NCBI GenBank assembly: GCA_963762085.1
Contig: CAVXJD010000001.1
Location: 186,001-250,000 of the forward strand
Direction of reading: 5' to 3'
Origin: DASQGA01 sp963762085
GTDB lineage: Bacteria > Actinomycetota > Thermoleophilia > Gaiellales > Gaiellaceae
Length of the DNA stretch: 64,000 bases
The position numbers were made by a program, and so were the translations under genes. Below the pieces are notes generated by a model. The model saw only the letters and a list, made by a program, of their open reading frames with translations, was not told the DNA's origin and searched no databases. Shown in pieces: positions 7,518 to 20,680 of this stretch (the stretch's first letter is position 1; every line of letters begins with the position of its first letter).

Positions 7518-9452
7518 CTACGGTACCGTCGTCGAGAAGACGTCCGACCCGAGCTCGTCGTCCCCTTGGAGCTCGAGGTTGGCGGCGAAGAACGGCTGGA
7601 ACGCATTGCCCAAGTTCCCCAGGCCTTGATAGTCGCCGAGGAAGAAGCCGCCCGCCTCCGCGGCGAAGCTGTGATCGAAGGGCGGAGTGATTCGCTGGCT
7701 CGGCCCGAACGTCTGACCGCCATCGATCGAGATCGTCAGCCACTCCGCGGTCATGACTGCCTCGTCGCGCGGATCGGTGTCGTCGCGGAGGTCGTAGTAC
7801 AGGACGCCGACCCGGCCGTTGTCGTCCACCTGGACCACGGGCGTGAACGCGTCCTGAGCGCCCGGGGGTGTGTCGTTCGCTTTCACGGGCGCCGACCATG
7901 TCAGGCCGCCGTCGCTCGACGAGGTGACGAGGATGTCAGTCCGCTTCGTCGACCCCTGTGAGAAGCGCGTGTCCTGCCACGTCGCGTAGAGCTTTCCGGT
8001 CCTGCGATCGACGCTCAGGATCGGGATCGTGTCTCCACTTCGGATATTGGCCACGGGCATCGTTCGCTCGTGGTCGACGATGATCGGAGCCGACCAGGTG
8101 ACACCGCCGTCGGTGGAGCGGACGACGTAGAAGTAGGAGATATTCTTCTCGGCGCTGAACCCGGCGCTCTGGAAGTACGTGCCGCCGACGACGATTGTCC
8201 CGGTCTCATTGGCGGGGGTCCCGTGCACATCGGGCAGGACGACCGGCATGTTGCCAAGCGTCTGCTTGTTTGAGCCAGTCGCGAAGATCACCCGTGGTTG
8301 CGAGAAGGTCGCACCACCGTCCGTCGAGCGCGAGAAGTAGGCGGGGCCGGTGTACTGCCCACCGACCTGGCCCGTGGCTCGCTCCTCGAGGCGGTCCCAC
8401 GTGACGTAGACGTTGCCGAAGAACGGGCTCGACGCGTAGTAGTCGGCTACAAGCGCCTCTTTGTCGTTGAAGAACTGGAACTCCGTGTCGACGGCGACCG
8501 TGACTGGCGGTCCCCACGTCGCGCCGCCGTCCGTAGAGGTGTTCACGAAGATCGCGTTCTTGAAGGGGAACGTGTCGTCGAAGGCGAGACTCGCCGCGTG
8601 CACGCGGTCGTTCGGGCCGAAGTCGAGCCACGGGTCGGTGACACGCTCGTAATCCCCACCCTCGAGGCGCGAGACGCCCTGAAGCGGGCTGTTCGTCCAG
8701 CTGGCTCCGCCGTCGAAGCTCGTACCGAAGACGAGGTTGCGGGCGCCTCCGGTCGACCACCGGTCTTCCTGCCAGAAGCCGACGATGTTGCTGTGGTTCC
8801 CCGGGTTGACGTCCACCCACGGCTCCGTCTGCGAATCGAGATGAGCGCTGCCGCTCGTCGCCAACTCCCAGGGCTGCAGCGGCGCTGTGACGCCCGCGTC
8901 GGTCGAGACGCGGACCAATGGATTGGCGAGCGCATCCAGGTCGGCCGTTCCGGCGGCGGGGGTAGCTGTGGATCGGCTCGGCGACGATTCCACGCCCGCC
9001 GAGAAGACCGCGCCGGCGGGGAAGATGCGGCCGCCCGGCCCGCGAACAGCGCCCACCAGCCGCTCGCAGTTCGCGGCGACGCGGTCGGATGCATCCACGA
9101 AAGCCGTGTCGCGGCCGGCTCCGCAGGAGATGACGTCGCGCCCACGGCCGCCCACGATCAGGTCGTTGCCGGCGCCTCCGGTCAGGTAGTCGTTGCCCGC
9201 CTGCCCGAAAATCCTGTCGTTCGCACCGCGCCCGTATACGCGGTCGCTGCGGGCGCCCGCCCGGATCGTGTCGGCACTCTGCAAGCCTCCGATCGTGTCC
9301 CGCGCTGATGTTCCGCTCAAGATGCGCCCTTCGGCGACCGGGGTGAGGACGCCGGCCAGCAAGACCATTGACACGAGTAGCACTCGCTTCTTGGCAATCG
9401 CCCTACGCGGCTCTCGATCCCTTGGCAACGACCAGTGATCCTCGGCTCTCAT
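7518..9452 (-). CDS. Secreted RTX-repeat plus BNR/Asp-box beta-propeller protein
   Basis: A 644-residue exported protein. The ATG at 9452 is supported by GGAGGGTGAC just upstream. After a signal region (VLLVSMVLLAGV) comes a Ca-binding RTX block near residues 50-115, with repeated GGAGND/GGRGRD units. The rest is a sialidase-like beta-propeller with several Asp-box motifs (STDGGATWG, SSDGGLTWS, SIDGGQTFG, STDGGVTWS). BNR propellers occur in sialidases and in non-enzymatic binding proteins. The usual sialidase Arg triad and Asp cannot be confirmed by eye, so glycan cleavage is unproven. Likely role: extracellular Ca-stabilised binding or hydrolysis of glycans. Confidence 0.85.
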   Translation of the reverse strand: MRAEDHWSLPRDREPRRAIAKKRVLLVSMVLLAGVLTPVAEGRILSGTSARDTIGGLQSADTIRAGARSDRVYGRGANDRIFGQAGNDYLTGGAGNDLIVGGRGRDVISCGAGRDTAFVDASDRVAANCERLVGAVRGPGGRIFPAGAVFSAGVESSPSRSTATPAAGTADLDALANPLVRVSTDAGVTAPLQPWELATSGSAHLDSQTEPWVDVNPGNHSNIVGFWQEDRWSTGGARNLVFGTSFDGGASWTNSPLQGVSRLEGGDYERVTDPWLDFGPNDRVHAASLAFDDTFPFKNAIFVNTSTDGGATWGPPVTVAVDTEFQFFNDKEALVADYYASSPFFGNVYVTWDRLEERATGQVGGQYTGPAYFSRSTDGGATFSQPRVIFATGSNKQTLGNMPVVLPDVHGTPANETGTIVVGGTYFQSAGFSAEKNISYFYVVRSTDGGVTWSAPIIVDHERTMPVANIRSGDTIPILSVDRRTGKLYATWQDTRFSQGSTKRTDILVTSSSDGGLTWSAPVKANDTPPGAQDAFTPVVQVDDNGRVGVLYYDLRDDTDPRDEAVMTAEWLTISIDGGQTFGPSQRITPPFDHSFAAEAGGFFLGDYQGLGNLGNAFQPFFAANLELQGDDELGSDVFSTTVP

Positions 9453-9609
9453 GTCACCCTCCTTCGGGGTGTAACCCTCCCCGGAACGACGATCCTACGC
9501 CCTCCGTTCACGATTGAGAAGAACGACGCAACCGTCTACTCCGCACTCTCCGTACACGTGTCCAGCGGGGACGATGGCTTGCTGGAGCGGGAATCGCTAC
9601 CCTCGGCCC

Positions 9610-9864
9610 GTGGAGGACTACACGAGCAAGTACAAAGGGGAGCAGGTCGAGATCGCGCTCTTCGGAGGCGAATATCAGGAGGGCCGCCTGACGGCCTATT
9701 GCTACGTGGAGGACGTTGCCCACATCGAGCTGAACGGGCACATCCTGATCCCGCTCCAGAACATCGCGTCGCTCCATTGCTCGAGCCGCTGCGATGCACC
9801 GGACTCCGACTGGCCGCCCCACGGCCTGACGGACTCGGACCCAGAGGCCGACGACGAAGCCTGA
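9610..9864 (+). CDS. Small protein with LSm-like beta-strand pattern
   Basis: From a GTG at 9610 it gives about 84 residues, VEDYTSKYKGEQVEIALF at the N-terminus followed by alternating strands (EGRLTAYCYVEDVAHIELN, HILIPLQNIASLH) and an acidic tail. The pattern of strands ending in a short ILIPLQNI motif recalls Sm/LSm folds, but no RNA-binding signature is clear. Divergent from the RTX/BNR gene and just upstream of the M48 protease on the same strand. The start is uncertain because no good SD precedes it. Confidence 0.6.
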   Translation: MEDYTSKYKGEQVEIALFGGEYQEGRLTAYCYVEDVAHIELNGHILIPLQNIASLHCSSRCDAPDSDWPPHGLTDSDPEADDEA

Positions 9865-9898
9865 CGCCGGGCGACCGCGTAGAGCACCTCGGCCGGGG

Positions 9899-10729
9899 TT
9901 GCTTGCGGCCCGGAACATCGTGAAGGCATGGCTCTTTCTGGGCGGGTTCGCCGCGCTTCTGACGGCGCTCGGCTGGTGGCTGGGCGGCCTGCCCCTCGGC
10001 TCGGTCTTCCTAGTCGTCGCCCTGCTGATGGTGTCGACGCTCTACTGGTACGGGCCGCGGGTCATTCTCGCCTCGCTCGGGGCCAGGGAGCTCTTGCTCG
10101 CCGAGGCTCCCCTCCTCCATAGCTCGTTCGAGCGGCTCGCCGTTGCGGCAGGTGTCGACCGGCCGCGGCTCTATCTCCTGCCAGACGGCCACCCCCGAGC
10201 GTTTGCGGTCGGCCGAGGACGAAGCTCGGCGGGCGTCGCGCTCTCTCGGGGGCTCGTGACGCTTTCCCGGCCGGCCGAGCTGGAAGGGCTCCTCGCGCAC
10301 GAGCTCGCCCACATCCGCCATCGCGACGTGGTCGTCCAGACCCCCGTGGTCGTGCTGGCCGGCTGGCTCCTGGAAGCCAGCAGAATCGGCGGCATGCTCG
10401 AGCGCGCTCTCCTCGTTGTCCTCGCGCCGGTCGCGGCAAGCCTGGTGCAGGTCCTTCTCTCACCCAAGCGGGAATTCGCAGCCGACGCGGCCGGCGCGCG
10501 CTACTGCACCTCCCCACACGGGCTGGCGGACGCGCTCGTCCGGCTCGAGCAGGCGCAGGAGCTCGTCTCGTTCCAGGCCAGCCCGGCGACCGAGCCCCTC
10601 TACACGGTCAATCCGTTCGAGCCGATCGGAATTGCGGCGCTCTTCACGACGCACCCTCCGGTTGGCGACCGCGTGGAGCGCCTGCGAAACCTCGATCCGG
10701 ACTGGCGCGAGAAACTGCGCGCGGCCTGA
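9899..10729 (+). CDS. M48-family membrane metalloprotease (HtpX-like)
   Basis: A 276-residue zinc protease in the inner membrane. Two transmembrane helices at residues 8-55 precede a cytoplasmic domain with the zinc motif HELAHIRHRD near residue 134. A further hydrophobic hairpin follows, then the third ligand region in SPKREFAADAAGA near residue 195, and the conserved C-terminal FTTHPPVGDRVERL. HtpX-type enzymes degrade misfolded membrane proteins. It starts at a TTG 34 nt after the upstream small gene, so the two may be one transcript. It runs convergently towards the 5S gene. Confidence 0.88.
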   Translation: MLAARNIVKAWLFLGGFAALLTALGWWLGGLPLGSVFLVVALLMVSTLYWYGPRVILASLGARELLLAEAPLLHSSFERLAVAAGVDRPRLYLLPDGHPRAFAVGRGRSSAGVALSRGLVTLSRPAELEGLLAHELAHIRHRDVVVQTPVVVLAGWLLEASRIGGMLERALLVVLAPVAASLVQVLLSPKREFAADAAGARYCTSPHGLADALVRLEQAQELVSFQASPATEPLYTVNPFEPIGIAALFTTHPPVGDRVERLRNLDPDWREKLRAA

Positions 10730-10743
10730 CCTGCCGTTAACGG

Positions 10744-10771
10744 CGAAAGGGCCGCGCAAGCGACCCTTTCG
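10744..10771. terminator. Stem-loop between M48 gene and 5S rRNA
   Basis: An 8-bp stem (cgaaaggg / ccctttcg) with a 12-nt loop lies between the convergent M48 protease gene and the rrn operon. The T-tract is poor in both directions, so it is a weak terminator candidate for rrn. Confidence 0.5.
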
Positions 10772-10776
10772 AAAAT

Positions 10777-10893
<117 letters not shown>

Positions 10894-10920
10894 ATTGTGA
10901 GGTTCGCCGACACACTCCTG

Positions 10921-10942
10921 GCGCACCCTCAAAACTCCATAG
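10921..10942 (-). other. 3' arm of the 23S precursor processing stalk
   Basis: This 22-nt stretch is complementary to 13969-13990 upstream of 23S with only a few mismatches. The two arms would pair in the transcript to form the 23S processing stem cut by RNase III. Confidence 0.75.
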
Positions 10943-10962
10943 CAGCCGTCATGGTGTTCAAA

Positions 10963-13948
<2,986 letters not shown>

Positions 13949-14166
13949 AAAGAACACCGTTGTTGCCGCTATGGAGTTTTCAAGGTGCGCGCGGGCGGAT
14001 CCCGCCGACACGAAAAACCGACCCTGGGCCGGTCTCTCAAAACTCAACAGCGTAGAACGTCGAGGTCGACGTATTTCTAGGCGAGCCCGGACATCGGACG
14101 ACGATCTCGAGAGATCCTCATCGACGAGCCGGGCGACCTACCGGAGTAATGGCTCCGGAATCCCTA
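13949..14166 (-). other. 16S-23S internal spacer without tRNA genes
   Basis: The 218-nt spacer contains no tRNA-Ile or tRNA-Ala. It holds one arm of the 23S stalk (13969-13990) and one arm of the 16S stalk (14031-14063), plus a short hairpin (accgaccctgggccggt, 14018-14034). Confidence 0.85.
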
Positions 14167-15712
<1,546 letters not shown>

Positions 15713-15852
15713 GAAAATCGGTTTGCCTTCGGCTCCGAAGAGCCGTTTGCAAGCTGATTCATGTTGAGCTTGAGCTCAAAGTCTCCCCTTCCCGAAGGAA
15801 GGTTCGACGGGGTGACTCTTTAAGGCCTCCCACGCCAAAGGCGCGAGAGGTC

Positions 15853-15884
15853 TCGACGTTCACGCTGTTGAGTTTTCAAAGACC
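15853..15884 (-). other. 5' arm of the 16S precursor processing stalk, with boxA-like sequence
   Basis: On the minus strand this reads GTCTTTGAAAACTCAACAGC onward and is complementary to 14031-14063 in the spacer, so the two arms pair around the 16S. The GTCTTTGAAAACT portion also resembles leader boxA-type antitermination sequences. Confidence 0.72.
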
Positions 15885-15906
15885 GAGCCCCTCCGCGGGC
15901 GGACAC

Positions 15907-15934
15907 AAAAAAGCCTCCAACTCGCGCCGGAGGC
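15907..15934 (-). terminator. Intrinsic terminator upstream of 16S
   Basis: On the minus strand GCCTCCGG...GGAGGC is followed by TTTTTT. It lies between tyrS and 16S, downstream of the strong promoter at 16033-16060. It can end tyrS readthrough, and it may also act as a leader terminator that rRNA antitermination must pass. Confidence 0.82.
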
Positions 15935-16032
15935 CCCGAAGTCGATACTGAGTGTACCAGGCTTCTTTCTAGGGGCTCTCCATCGTCGAGTGCCGGGGGC
16001 TTCCCCGTGCCGTCCGCTCGGGCGGCCGAAGA

Positions 16033-16060
16033 ATGATAGCAACGCTCGGGGGGGTGTCAA
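16033..16060 (-). promoter_or_regulatory. Sigma-70-type rrn promoter
   Basis: Minus strand TTGACA (16055-16060), 16-nt spacer, TATCAT (16033-16038). It overlaps the last codons of tyrS. The rrn leader starts after it. Confidence 0.78.
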
Positions 16061-17235
16061 GCGTCGGCAGGGGTCACAGAAAGCCTTGCAAATCTACGCT
16101 TTCCAGCCTGCAGGAGAGCGCCGTCCAGACGTTCTGCGTCGACCTCGATATCGGAGACCGGCTCGCCGTCCAGCTTGACCGCTCCCTGGGCGATCAAACG
16201 CCTCGCCTCGCTCGTCGATCCAACGCCCAGGTGGTCGACGAGGACGGCCGGCAGATGGACGCTTCCTCCGCGTGCCTCGAGTCGCACCTCTGGAACCTCC
16301 TCCGGGGCTCGACCCTCGCGTACGACGCGCGTGAAGTGGGCCTCGGCGGGCCCGACCGCCTCTTCCCCGTGCGACCGGCCGACGATGAACCGTGCGAGCG
16401 CAAGCTTGGCCTCCAGCGGATCGAGCTGCCGCGGGTCCTCATCCGACTCCATCACCAACCGGTAGTAGTCGGGAAGGAGCTCGTCCGAGATCCGCATCGT
16501 CTTGCCGAACTGCTCCTCGGGCGGGTCGTTCAGCCCGATGTAGTTCCCGAGCGATGCGCTCATCTTGCGCCCGTCCGATCCGAGGAGGAGCGGCGTCGTC
16601 ATCGCGACTTGAGGCTCGAGCCCGTAGGCCTGCATGACCTCCCGGCCCGCGAGCAGGTTGTAGAGCTGGTCGGTGCCCCCGAGCTCGACGTCGGCCTCGA
16701 CAGCGACCGAGTCGTACGCCTGCATCAGCGGGTAGAGGAGCTCGGAGACGGAGATCGGCGCCTGCGCGGCGAAGCGGGTTGCGAAGTCGTCCCGCTCGAG
16801 AAGTCGCGCGACCGTGATCGTGCGCGTGAGCCGCACGACCGACGCGAAGTCCAGCTTGCCGAGCCACTCGCCGTTGAAGCGGACCTCCGTTCGCTCCGGA
16901 TCGATGATCTGCGAGGCCTGCTCGAAGTATCTCTTCGCGTTCGCGTCGATCTCCTCGTCGGAGAGCACGGGTCGCTCTGCCGAGCGGCCCGACGGGTCGC
17001 CGATCCGGCCGGTGTAGTCGCCGACGATGAGGACCCCCTGGTGGCCTGCGCGCTGGAAGGCGGCCATCCGCTGCAGCGGCAGGCCGTGGCCGACGTGGAT
17101 GTCACGCGCCGTCGGATCGATGCCGAGCTTCACGCGAAGCGGCCGGTCCAGATCCAGCTTGCGCTCGAGCTCTCCTTCCGGGAGCACGTGCACGGCGTTT
17201 CGCGTCAGCTCGCGGACTAGCTCGGGGCCGGCCAT
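16057..17235 (-). CDS. tyrS: Tyrosyl-tRNA synthetase
   Basis: Charges tRNA-Tyr. The 392-residue protein has the class I signature as HVGHGLPLQRM near residue 48. The tyrosine-binding region is DYTGRIGDPSG, and the KMSKS loop appears as GRKMSASLGN near residue 226. A C-terminal S4 RNA-binding domain follows (ARRLIAQGAVKLDGEPV). The length fits the TyrRS subfamily with an S4 tail. The last codons overlap the -35 of the rrn promoter, so tyrS and rrn transcription are closely placed. Nothing in its leader suggests a T-box. Confidence 0.97.
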   Translation of the reverse strand: MAGPELVRELTRNAVHVLPEGELERKLDLDRPLRVKLGIDPTARDIHVGHGLPLQRMAAFQRAGHQGVLIVGDYTGRIGDPSGRSAERPVLSDEEIDANAKRYFEQASQIIDPERTEVRFNGEWLGKLDFASVVRLTRTITVARLLERDDFATRFAAQAPISVSELLYPLMQAYDSVAVEADVELGGTDQLYNLLAGREVMQAYGLEPQVAMTTPLLLGSDGRKMSASLGNYIGLNDPPEEQFGKTMRISDELLPDYYRLVMESDEDPRQLDPLEAKLALARFIVGRSHGEEAVGPAEAHFTRVVREGRAPEEVPEVRLEARGGSVHLPAVLVDHLGVGSTSEARRLIAQGAVKLDGEPVSDIEVDAERLDGALLQAGKRRFARLSVTPADA

Positions 17236-17263
17236 GACCGCCGATCATAGTGAGCGCCCGCCG

Positions 17264-18007
17264 CTAGAACGGGTACGGCGCGAGGGTCCACGCGGCCGTC
17301 GCATACCAGATGCCGAACGCGAGGCTGGAGACGCCGAGCACGGGTGCGACCCCGTTGAACGACGAGCGGAGCGGCCGGCTCACGAGGGTGAGCCCGAAAA
17401 CGGTCGACAGGAGCCACATCGACACGGCCGTGAAGACGGCGAGCAGGACGAGCGACGTGACCGCGAGCGCCGTCGACTCGACCCCGGCGAGCAGGAGGAC
17501 GCTGACGCCGGCGCTTCCGCCCATCCCGTGGACGAGGCCGATCGCGAAGGCCCCGAGCGGCGTCCGAGTGCGGTGGCGATGCGCGTGGCCGCGTTCTTCC
17601 GCATGTCCGTGTAAATGCGAATGCCTCCGACCGCGGTGCTCGTGCGGGTGGACGTGGAACATCCCTTGTCGCCACCGGACGAGGAGGCGGACTCCCAGAT
17701 ACACAATCACGACGGCAACGGCGGTCTCAGCAGCCTGCTGAATGCGTTCCGGAAGGTACCGGTTCAGAAGCACCACGGGCAGGCCGAAGGCGATCAGGGT
17801 CAGAGCGTGTCCCAGCCCCCACGCGAGACCCAGCTCACCGGCCCCGCGGACGGCACGCTCTTTCCCACTTGCCAGCAGCGTGGTCACAGCGGCGAGGTGA
17901 TCGGGATCGGACGCATGCCGAAGGCCGAGCAGGACGGCGACCACGACCACGATCCAGAGCGAAGACCCGTCGGAGAGAGCGGCGATCCTGTCGTCGAGGC
18001 CGAGCAT
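17264..18007 (-). CDS. NicO-type nickel/cobalt transporter (HupE/UreH-like)
   Basis: A 247-residue polytopic membrane protein with about six hydrophobic segments. The family motif HASDPDHLAAVTTL lies in the first helix region (near residue 30), and GLVHGMGGSAG in the second half. A cytoplasmic loop near residues 115-145 is very rich in His (HVHPHEHRGRRHSHLHGHAEERGHAHRH pattern split by Arg), as expected for a metal-binding site. The start is the ATG at 18007, which overlaps the stop of the upstream transporter by one base. Transport direction (uptake or efflux) is unknown. Confidence 0.82.
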   Translation of the reverse strand: MLGLDDRIAALSDGSSLWIVVVVAVLLGLRHASDPDHLAAVTTLLASGKERAVRGAGELGLAWGLGHALTLIAFGLPVVLLNRYLPERIQQAAETAVAVVIVYLGVRLLVRWRQGMFHVHPHEHRGRRHSHLHGHAEERGHAHRHRTRTPLGAFAIGLVHGMGGSAGVSVLLLAGVESTALAVTSLVLLAVFTAVSMWLLSTVFGLTLVSRPLRSSFNGVAPVLGVSSLAFGIWYATAAWTLAPYPF

Positions 18008-19324
18008 CAGAGCACCTCCGGGAGTGCTTTGACGGTGAGGCCGATCCCCACCGCGAGGATGAGAAGCGCGCTTAGTGCCGGGAGCGCGCCGACGAGCGGG
18101 CCGTCGAGGCGCAGACGGCCAAACGCTCGTTGCGCATAGACGGCGACGAGGCCGATCGAGGTGATGGTGGCGGCCAGACCGACGCTGAACGCGAGAATGA
18201 GCGCCAGGCCCAGGCCGATCCGATGCAGCGCGATCGCGCTCAGGAGAACGACGAGCGCAGACGGGCATGGAAGGAGGCCGGCGGCCACTCCGACGCCGAT
18301 GAGACCGCGCGCGCCCGGATCGCCGTGGTGGTCGTGGTGGTGGTGGTCATGGCCGTGTGCGTGCGCCTGTCGGTGCCGCAGTCGACTTCGCAGGACGGAC
18401 GCACCGACCGCGACGACGAGGAGGCCCGAGACGACGGTGAGCCAGGGGTAGAGACGCTCGGGGACGATGAAGCGCGAGAGCAGTAGCGTGACAAGTCCGA
18501 GGGCGAAGACGCCGATGGTGTGTGTGACCGTCACGATGAGCCCGAGGTAGATGGCATGGCGGGGCCGTCCTCGTGACCCGACGATGTACCCGGCGACGAT
18601 CGCCTTCCCGTGTCCCGGCGTGAGGGCGTGCGCAGCTCCCCAGAACGCTGCGACGAGGAACGCGAGCAACAGGGCACCGAACCCGAGGTCGGTCTCGATG
18701 AGCGACTCGAAGCCTCCGCGGTCGCGCTCGGCCCAGCGCGGTCCGCGAGCGCAGGCGGGGCGCCGGGGTCGGTCCCGGGCTCGTAGCGAACGGTCGCCGC
18801 GACGATGTCCAGCGGCGACTTCAGCAGATCCTTCGGATAGGCCCGCAGCTCATCGCTCCGACTCGTCGCGGGCACCGTGGAGCTTGCAACCGCCGCGCCG
18901 TCTCGCGCACTGACCACGACCTCCCGCCAGCCGATCCGCGTCGAGTAGTTCGTGTCGAGGAAGGCGAGCTTTGCTCCTGATCGGTCGGCGACGTACACCG
19001 CCTCGAAACGAAGCGTCTTGAGCCCACCCGCGCCCGGCCGGAACCGCGTCTCGTGCTGGAGAACCCGAAGCGAGGCACGACGCCCGTCGATCCGCAGATC
19101 GAGCCCGCCTGCAATCCGCTCGGCGAACCCGGCCGCACGGACCCGGTCTCCCTCCTGGAACGTGGGGATCTCGGCGAGATCGAGCACGTAATGGACGTAC
19201 ACCCGACTCCCGGCGAGCTCGATGCCGCTGTACCGGTTGACCGTGAAGTTGCCCAGAGGATGTGCGGCTGCTGCGCCGGGAAGGGCAGCGCCACGAGCCC
19301 CAGGAGGAGCGCGAGCCGTCTCAT
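18007..19324 (-). CDS. RcnA/NicO-type nickel/cobalt exporter with N-terminal exported domain, frameshifted
   Basis: The intact C-terminal membrane part (from about 18700) has the family signature FWGAAHALTPGHGKA and a His-rich loop (HAHGHDHHHHDHHGD). Upstream, an exported domain beginning HPLGNFTVNRYSG and running through YVLDLAEIPTF matches the long actinobacterial form of this transporter. The pieces lie in different frames: the signal peptide frame (MRRLALLLGLV) changes near 19290, and the frame changes again near 18745 before GPRWAERDRGGF. If the indels are errors, this is a single protein of about 440 residues. Likely exports Ni or Co; coupled to the second transporter. Confidence 0.72.
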
Positions 19325-20616
19325 CGCAGTGCCTTCCGGGCAACCGGAGGCATAGAGAAGCGAGAAGTGCCGGTTGACAGCGAGCGCGCGGGCGAAGAAG
19401 GATCTCGCTGTCCCTGGGCCGGCCCAGACAGCGCTCGATCATGCCGCGGTGGAAGAGCTTGAGCGCGTCGCGGGTTCCGAGGCGGAGCGCTCGGACCGAG
19501 TGCGCCCGCGCGTCTTCGCAGCGGCCGTTCTTGAAGAGCGCCCATGCCAGCACGTCCTCCGCATGGATGCTCGGCGCCTGCGCATACGCCTGCTTCGCGC
19601 GCGAGCCAGGGCATCGCCGAGCCGGCGGCCGTGGTCGAGGTCGAACAGCGCGGTCTCGAGCTCGGTTCGCACGCCGTTCGCGCGGAAGAGGCGCTCGATG
19701 GCACCGACGAGTCGGTACGTCTCGCGCGCTTCCGCCTCGCGGCCGGCCGCGACGAAGCGCGTCGCCGAGCGCGATCGCGTACTGCGGCAGCGGCATTCTC
19801 GCCACGACTTCCCGGTACCGGCGGACTGCGGCCGCGAGCCGGCCGTGTGCGGCATCGATGCGGGCAAGGGCGGCTTCCGCGTGCGAGTAGCCCGGGAATA
19901 CCGCCAGCGCCTGGCGGTACGCCGCCTCGGCGGCCCGCAGCCGATTTCCGTCGAATTCGAGGTTTCCGAGCTGCACCAGGGTCCAGGCCGCGTTCTCTGG
20001 GGTCGAAGCCGTCCCGACAGCCATCCGCATCGCGACGATCGCCTGCCGGCGTCGCCCGAGGAGCTCGCGCGCGTAGGAGACTCGCGTCAGCGCGGGAAGG
20101 TCTGATCCGCGTGCGGCCATGTGGTCGAAGGCAGCAAAGCCTTCGTCGGTAGCGGCCGAGCTCGACGAGCCCGTCCCCCAGGATGCCGTATGCGGCCTCG
20201 GCGTCCGGGTCGATTCGAATCGCGCGCCTTGCAAGGTCGACGGCCTCCCGAAACGGTGGCGCGAGGCCGCGACAGCGGCGAGGCCAGTCAGGGCGAGATA
20301 GCGGTCGCCGCCAAAGCGGAGGCCCTCGGCGAAACGCCGCCTCGGCGCGGCCGTAATCCGTGGGGTCTGCAGTTTCGCGGGCCCGTTGCTGGTAGTCGAG
20401 GCCTAGCTCGATCAGCGCCGCGCCGTTGCTGGGGCTGTGCGCGACTAGACGCTCGAGGGCAGCGATGCGTGACGCCTTCGCGGGCGCGAGCCCTGGCTCG
20501 TGCAGGTCGGCCGACACCTTGCCGGCGGTGGACAGCTCGCCGAGCACACCGCCGAAGAACATGGCCGCGACGGCGACGATCCCCGCTATGCCTGCCAGTA
20601 GAAGCTTGCCTCTCAT
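19321..20616 (-). pseudogene. TPR-repeat periplasmic protein, multiply frameshifted
   Basis: Starts with an N-terminal membrane anchor (KLLLAGIAGIVAVAAMFFGG) and continues as TPR helices (AALIELGLDYQQ, EAVDLARRAIRIDP, AAEAAYRQALAVFPGY, LVQLGNLEFDGN). Conserved TPR segments hop between all three frames, with changes near 20315, 20255, 20150, 19770, 19600, 19385 and 19345. The C-terminal VARKALR ends at 19321, overlapping the transporter start. TPR proteins of this kind act as scaffolds. The density of frame changes exceeds that in any other gene here, so it is either a recent pseudogene or badly called sequence. Confidence 0.65.
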
Positions 20617-20680
20617 CCGTTTCCTCCCGAGGACGGACGGAAGGGCCCGCCCAGACGGCGAGCCCTTCCGTTTCCCCCCG

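Noticed and set aside
18745..20320. Programmed ribosomal frameshifting in TPR/NicO genes
   Set aside because: Too many frame changes in both directions, with no common slippery sequence visible; sequence error or decay is more likely.
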